A stretch of 10,573 nucleotides of DNA, taken from an uncultured Eubacteriales bacterium. Lineage in GTDB: Bacteria; Bacillota; Clostridia; Oscillospirales; Oscillospiraceae. The notes beneath the pieces are model-generated. The model saw nothing but the letters and a program-made list of their open reading frames with translations. It did not search any database and was not told where the DNA came from. The DNA lies in NCBI GenBank assembly GCA_900545805.1, contig URAL01000051.1, positions 1 to 10,573 on the forward strand. The letters run 5' to 3'. Of this stretch, positions 7,614 through 10,573 are shown in pieces. The position numbers were made by a program, and so were the translations under genes. How positions within the stretch are numbered: position 1 is the first letter of the stretch; each line of letters begins with the position of its first letter.

Positions 7614-8879
7614 CTACTGATTCTGCGTCTGGCCGCCCTTGTTTTTGGGCTTGCCTCTATAATAGTAGCGGCGGTTCGATCTTTTTTTCTCACCGTCCGC
7701 GCTCCCTGTCTGCTGCGGCTTCTGCTGCTCTGCCGGCTTTTGCTGCTCTGCCGGCTTTTTCCCTCCGCCGCGGCGATTGTTTCTCGGCTTGGGCCCGGCC
7801 TCCGGCTTTTTTCCCTCCCGTGCGGAGGCTTCCTGCTCTGTCTGAAGCTTGGGCTTTGCCTCGCCGTTCGGCTTCTTTCCGCCGCGGCGTGAGCGACGGC
7901 TGCGACTGCGCTTTTTCTGTGCGGCGGCATCCTCCTGAACTTCTTCGCCGCTGTCCGCCGCGAAAAGCTCGGGCAGCTTCCACTCGTCTGCTTCTTCCTC
8001 CTCTTCCTCTTCAGGCTCGGGGATGTATTTGAGAACCGACGGCGGGGTTTCGCCGTCCTTCGGGCGGCCGCCGGGCACTGCCGCAACCTCGACCGCTCTG
8101 TAGGTTTTTACCGTATCGTCTCCCTCGCCGTCGAGCTTGACCTTGACCATCTGGCGCAGGAGATTTACCTGTGTGACAATTCCGTAGCCGGCCGGAGTTT
8201 CAACGAACGCGCCCTGTTTGGGAACGTTCTTCGTCAGCTCCTCGTAGGCCTCCTGCTCGTATCTCAGGCAGCACATAAGTCTGCCGCAGCTTCCGGATAT
8301 TTTTCCCGGATTGAGCGACATAGACTGCATTTTCGCCATTTTCGTGGATACCGGCTGGAACTCGTCTATAAACTGATTGCAGCAGAAGGGTCTGCCGCAT
8401 ATGCCGATGCCGCCGAGCATCTTCGCCTCGTCCCTGACGCCGATCTGCCTGAGCTCTATCCTGTTGCGGAATATGCCCGCAAGATCCTTTACAAGCTCGC
8501 GGAAGTCGACTCTGCCGTCGGAGGTGAAAAAAAACATGGTCTTATTGCCCTCGAAGTTGCACTCTACGTCGACGAGCTTCATGTCCAGGCCGTGCTCGGC
8601 GATCTTCTTCCGGCATATCTCGAACGCTTCCTTCTCGCGCTGCTTGTTTATCTCGGCAACACGCAGATCGTCGCGGGTCGCAAGGCGCACGACCGGGCGC
8701 AGAGGCTGGATGACAGTATCGTCCTCGACCTCGTGATTGCCGCGGATGCAGTCGGCTATCTCAAGCCCCTTGCTGGTCTCGACAATGACCTGCTGGCCGG
8801 TTTTTACACTCTTGCCGTTCGTGGAAAAGTAATAGCTCTTTCCCCTGTTTTTGAATTTTACGCTTATAACCTCAGTCAA
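7614..8879 (-). CDS. ricT: RicT/YaaT-type PSP1-domain protein with a long charged tail
   Basis: RicT (YaaT) is a subunit of the RicA-RicF-RicT complex, which binds Fe-S clusters and modulates RNase Y-dependent mRNA processing, competence and sporulation in Bacillus. Residues 1 to about 275 match that core. They include the cysteine clusters GICGRPFCCNQF (C161, C166, C167) and GSCGRLMCCLRYE (C198, C203, C204), expected cluster ligands. Residues 285-421 are an extra low-complexity tail: an acidic run (288-299), then basic SRSRRSRRGGKK, a KPAEQQ repeat and RRYYYRGK. Bacillus YaaT is about 275 residues long and lacks this. Translation starts at TTG, overlapping the holB stop by 8 bp, with GAGG 7 nt upstream. 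The holB-ricT order is conserved across Firmicutes. Confidence 0.93.
   Translation of the reverse strand: MTEVISVKFKNRGKSYYFSTNGKSVKTGQQVIVETSKGLEIADCIRGNHEVEDDTVIQPLRPVVRLATRDDLRVAEINKQREKEAFEICRKKIAEHGLDMKLVDVECNFEGNKTMFFFTSDGRVDFRELVKDLAGIFRNRIELRQIGVRDEAKMLGGIGICGRPFCCNQFIDEFQPVSTKMAKMQSMSLNPGKISGSCGRLMCCLRYEQEAYEELTKNVPKQGAFVETPAGYGIVTQVNLLRQMVKVKLDGEGDDTVKTYRAVEVAAVPGGRPKDGETPPSVLKYIPEPEEEEEEEADEWKLPELFAADSGEEVQEDAAAQKKRSRSRRSRRGGKKPNGEAKPKLQTEQEASAREGKKPEAGPKPRNNRRGGGKKPAEQQKPAEQQKPQQTGSADGEKKRSNRRYYYRGKPKNKGGQTQNQ
7723..7758 (-). repeat. Two tandem 18-bp repeats in the ricT tail
   Basis: The unit tgctgctctgccggcttt occurs twice head to tail (7723-7740 and 7741-7758) and encodes the KPAEQQ hexapeptide repeat. 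A partial degenerate copy, TGCTGCGGCTTC, precedes it at about 7711. The repeat keeps the frame, so copy number could vary by slippage without disrupting the gene. Confidence 0.9.
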
Positions 8880-9648
8880 TTGTTTTCCTCGTTTCCGCTG
8901 CCGAGCGCACAGCCAGCAGCCCCAGAATGTGTTTCACGCCAGTATTGACCGTCTGATACCGTGCGCAGCGGTCAATAAGCTGTATGATATCCATTATGCG
9001 CATTTTATCCTCCGCCGACACCAGAAGTCCGACATAGCGCCGCTTCAACGCAAGCAGAAACGCGCCGAGCGAGGCAGCGTCAAGCGTTTCATGCTCAAAG
9101 CACCAGGCCGTCAGCTCCGGGATATCGCCCTTGCGCTCGAGCGAGACGAACTCATCGGCAAGCGCGGCGGAAGACTCGTCCTCCGCATCCTCCTCGCCGG
9201 CACAGCTTACGAGCACGCAGCGCGAGCGCACCGTGACAAGCAGCCGCTCGGGATTAGACACGCACAGAATAAAATGAACGCCCCTCGGCGGCTCTTCGAG
9301 AATTTTGAGTGCGGCATTCTGCGCCTGCTCGTTCATCGTGTCGGCGTCCTTTATGATGTATACCTTCGCCGCCGCCTCGTTTGGAATAACATAGGCGTCC
9401 GCGCCCATTGCGCGCACCTGATCGACAAGTATCTCCTTTTTCTGTTTGCCCTTATCGTCGGTTATGCGCTCGATAACGGCAAGGTCGGGGTGAACGCGCG
9501 CCCTGACCTTGCGGCAGTCGCGGCACACGCCGCAGGGGCGCTCGCCGTCAGCCTGGCACAGCATCTTTTCGGCAAGGTAGAACGCCTTGCCCGTCCGCGC
9601 ATTTTCCGACGCCGAGGACACTATATACGCGTGCGGCAGTTTTTCCAT
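8872..9648 (-). CDS. holB: DNA polymerase III delta' subunit (short form)
   Basis: Delta' is part of the clamp loader that places the sliding clamp on primed DNA. Visible hallmarks are HAY near the N-terminus (6-8), a four-cysteine zinc module (C31, C39, C42, C45), the NAALKILEEPP segment (111-121) and the SRC motif (142-144). The nucleotide loop is degenerate: SASENARTGK (12-21) stands where GxxGxGK is expected, so ATP binding is doubtful. The 258 residues are fewer than the 310-330 usual in Bacillus-type proteins. Residues ahead of HAY are missing and the C-terminal collar domain is reduced. GGAGG lies 5 nt before the ATG. The gene opens the holB-ricT unit under the promoter at 9681-9709. 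Confidence 0.9.
   Translation of the reverse strand: MEKLPHAYIVSSASENARTGKAFYLAEKMLCQADGERPCGVCRDCRKVRARVHPDLAVIERITDDKGKQKKEILVDQVRAMGADAYVIPNEAAAKVYIIKDADTMNEQAQNAALKILEEPPRGVHFILCVSNPERLLVTVRSRCVLVSCAGEEDAEDESSAALADEFVSLERKGDIPELTAWCFEHETLDAASLGAFLLALKRRYVGLLVSAEDKMRIMDIIQLIDRCARYQTVNTGVKHILGLLAVRSAAETRKTID
8887..8890 (-). promoter_or_regulatory. Ribosome binding site supporting the ricT TTG start
   Basis: GAGG followed by AAAA on the minus strand, 7 nt before TTG (8877-8879), inside the last codons of holB. It supports a non-ATG start that gives the family-typical N-terminus TEVISVKFKNRGKSYYF. Confidence 0.75.
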
Positions 9649-9680
9649 AGCATCCTCCGAAATAAATACTTAATCAGTTT

Positions 9681-9709
9681 ATTTTACTCTTTTCCGTGTT
9701 TTAAGTCAA
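9681..9709 (-). promoter_or_regulatory. Sigma-A promoter of holB-ricT
   Basis: On the minus strand TTGACT (9704-9709), a 17-bp spacer and TAAAAT (9681-9686). Transcription would start near 9675, about 27 nt before the holB ATG. Because this promoter sits directly ahead of holB, the unit has its own start rather than relying only on upstream genes such as tmk, which are absent here. Confidence 0.85.
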
Positions 9710-9822
9710 CTAAAACCGCGCGGAGTCTGTTATAGTGTTATATATTATCTACAGAAGCGCATTGCAGATTTTGTGATAAACGACAAATTTCGAAAAATTC
9801 AAAAATATTTGTCCTCCTTTTT

Positions 9823-9834
9823 CATTTGCAAATG
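9823..9834. promoter_or_regulatory. 12-bp palindrome, possible operator
   Basis: CATTTGCAAATG is a perfect palindrome in an AT-rich stretch 46 bp before the plus-strand gene at 9880. A candidate -10 box, TATAAG (9840-9845), lies 5 bp downstream, but no good -35 box is visible. The palindrome would fall in the spacer of such a promoter. A regulatory role is inferred from position only. Confidence 0.3.
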
Positions 9835-9879
9835 TATTATATAAGTGAAGGGCAAAGAAAAATGAAAGGAGCCTGCCAT

Positions 9880-10113
9880 ATGCTGTGTCCCAAATGTTCC
9901 GCCGAAATGACAGAGGGCTTCATCGACAACGAAAAATGCCCGGTATATTGGAAACCGCAGGGGTATGAGGAGGATATTCTTTCATTTCATTCCAGAAAAC
10001 GAGGCAGCAAGCTCCAGCTCGGAGACGGCAATTACCTGCTTGGCGGCTGTGTGACCGCTTTTTATTGCAGCGCCTGCGATCTCGTGCTCATAGACGATAT
10101 CAGACATAAATAG
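9880..10113 (+). CDS. Small two-CxxC putative zinc-ribbon protein (DUF6487-like)
   Basis: The function is unknown. The 77-residue protein begins MLCPKCSAEMTEGFI, has a VYW motif in the middle and ends with FYCSACDLVLIDD, giving two CxxC knuckles that would bind one zinc. This arrangement (CPxC, xMxxG, W, then YCxxC) matches the DUF6487 family as I recall it. No signal peptide or membrane segment is present, so it is cytosolic. The start at 9880 is chosen because AGGAG ends 8 nt upstream. An in-frame ATG at 9826 has no such site. The upstream region is AT-rich and contains a 12-bp palindrome. A 60-bp gap separates it from the next gene on the same strand. Confidence 0.8.
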   Translation: MLCPKCSAEMTEGFIDNEKCPVYWKPQGYEEDILSFHSRKRGSKLQLGDGNYLLGGCVTAFYCSACDLVLIDDIRHK

Positions 10114-10173
10114 CAGCAGATATATGTAACCACTAATCTCCCAACATTTTAGAAACGATAGGAAATGAGTGCT

Positions 10174-10455
10174 ATGAGCAAAGCAAAATACATAATGCTT
10201 ATAATTTTATCAACACTGCTCTACATCGCGTGGCTGGTCGGGCTGTATTTCAGCCTCGGTCTGTTCACGCACAGCACCGAGCTAAACCTGCCGGTGTATG
10301 CCGCGTCGCTCGTCTGAGCTGTCGGCGCGTGGCTGATCGACAAGAAAATAAATGCGCAGGACAGCTTTAAGTATAAGCCCAGCGTGCCTATCGGCTTCTG
10401 CGTGTTCCTTTCGCTGTTTTCGCTCGCGCTCGTTTACGCACTGCCGCACATTTAA
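10174..10455 (+). pseudogene. Three-helix membrane protein gene interrupted by an in-frame TGA
   Basis: From the ATG at 10174 the frame runs 47 codons to a TGA at 10315-10317, then continues in the same frame for 45 more codons to TAA at 10453. I do not recognise the family. Hydrophobic segments fall at about 6-31, 39-55 and 70-93, with a basic loop at 57-69 (DKKIN...KYK). The TGA sits inside the second helix, in SLV-stop-AVGAWLI. A Trp codon (TGG) there would restore a sensible helix. AGGA lies 10 nt before this ATG. An alternative in-frame ATG at 10165 is too close to it. It may be a nonsense mutant, a base-call error or, less likely, recoding. Elsewhere in the window TGA works as a normal stop (holB, lysozyme). 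Confidence 0.65.
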
Positions 10456-10471
10456 TCCTGAGCTGTACAGC

Positions 10472-10512
10472 AAAAAATCGCGTACCCAGGAAATCAAAAA
10501 CCTAGATACGCG
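10472..10512 (-). terminator. Rho-independent terminator downstream of tRNA-Trp
   Basis: On the minus strand CGCGTATCTAGG (10501-10512) pairs with CCTGGGTACGCG (10479-10490) over 12 bp with two G-U wobbles and a 10-nt loop. ATTTTTTGC follows. It begins 7 nt past the tRNA 3' end, so the tRNA (or the operon it ends) stops here. Confidence 0.9.
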
Positions 10513-10519
10513 AACAGTT

Positions 10520-10573
10520 TGGCAGGGGAAGAAGGCTTCGAACCCTCGGCCTACGGTTTTGGAGACCGCCGCT
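10520..10573 (-). tRNA. tRNA-Trp (anticodon CCA), partial, 5' part beyond the right edge
   Basis: The minus strand shows the 3' part of a tRNA. The anticodon arm is GCGGT-CTCCAAA-ACCGT with anticodon CCA at 10560-10562. The variable loop is AGGCC, the T arm is GAGGG-TTCGAAG-CCTTC with one G-U pair, the acceptor strand is TTCCCCT with discriminator G, and CCA is encoded at 10520-10522. Only the end of the D arm is in the window. Position 24 reads G, as in normal tRNA-Trp. The terminator at 10472-10512 follows directly. Confidence 0.95.

Noticed and set aside
8851..9735. 294-codon plus-strand frame covering holB
   Set aside because: Antisense to holB, which has clear motifs, a ribosome site and a promoter. 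The translation is Arg/Leu/Ala-rich without motifs.
10462..10471. GCTGTACAGC palindrome as a plus-strand terminator
   Set aside because: The stem would be only about 3 bp with a tight loop, and it is followed by A residues, not T residues, on the plus strand.
10282..10497. 71-codon minus-strand frame opposite the interrupted membrane gene
   Set aside because: It overlaps the terminator of tRNA-Trp, has no ribosome site and its translation looks like antisense noise.
10174..10573. Neighbouring tRNA-Trp as a UGA suppressor that reads the in-frame TGA
   Set aside because: The anticodon is CCA and D-stem position 24, visible at 10572, is the normal G rather than the A of the Hirsh-type suppressor. 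Adjacency is most likely chance.

Overview
The window looks like the chromosome of a moderately GC-rich Clostridia-class Firmicute, probably a gut-type Oscillospirales relative. The lineage call is an inference. It rests on the holB-ricT gene pair, SLH and InlB-like surface modules, GGAGG-type ribosome sites and sigma-A promoters. All three confident promoters have a TAAAAT -10 box and an exact 17-bp spacer. TAA, TAG and TGA all serve as ordinary stops, so the genetic code is standard.

The left third (125-5142, minus strand) is one tight operon read nadE-purB-purA-guaA. It runs from a clear promoter at 5183-5211 to a hairpin-plus-T-tract terminator at 61-107. PurA and PurB convert IMP to AMP, GuaA converts XMP to GMP, and NadE amidates deamido-NAD. 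The genes abut or overlap by 8 to 15 bp. At the extreme left edge a plus-strand reading frame ends at base 52 and may be the tail of an integrase next to the 3' end of guaA.

The middle (5432-7594) holds a divergently transcribed secreted lysozyme (GH24 domain, InlB-like repeats, SLH wall-anchoring domains) and, convergent with it, a small membrane-anchored protein carrying a related beta repeat. They share a 14-bp perfect hairpin terminator at 7053-7089.

The right third has the minus-strand holB-ricT unit (DNA polymerase III delta' and the RicT/YaaT subunit of the RNase Y-associated Ric complex). The small membrane protein is probably its last cistron. On the plus strand follow a 77-aa two-CxxC protein of the DUF6487 type and a three-helix membrane protein gene interrupted by an in-frame TGA. 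A minus-strand tRNA-Trp with its own terminator is cut by the right edge.

Most of the window is core housekeeping. I did not find a clear new multi-gene system. The points most worth a second look are the TGA-interrupted membrane gene, the lysozyme with an altered catalytic motif, the long charged tail of RicT and the possible integration junction at guaA.
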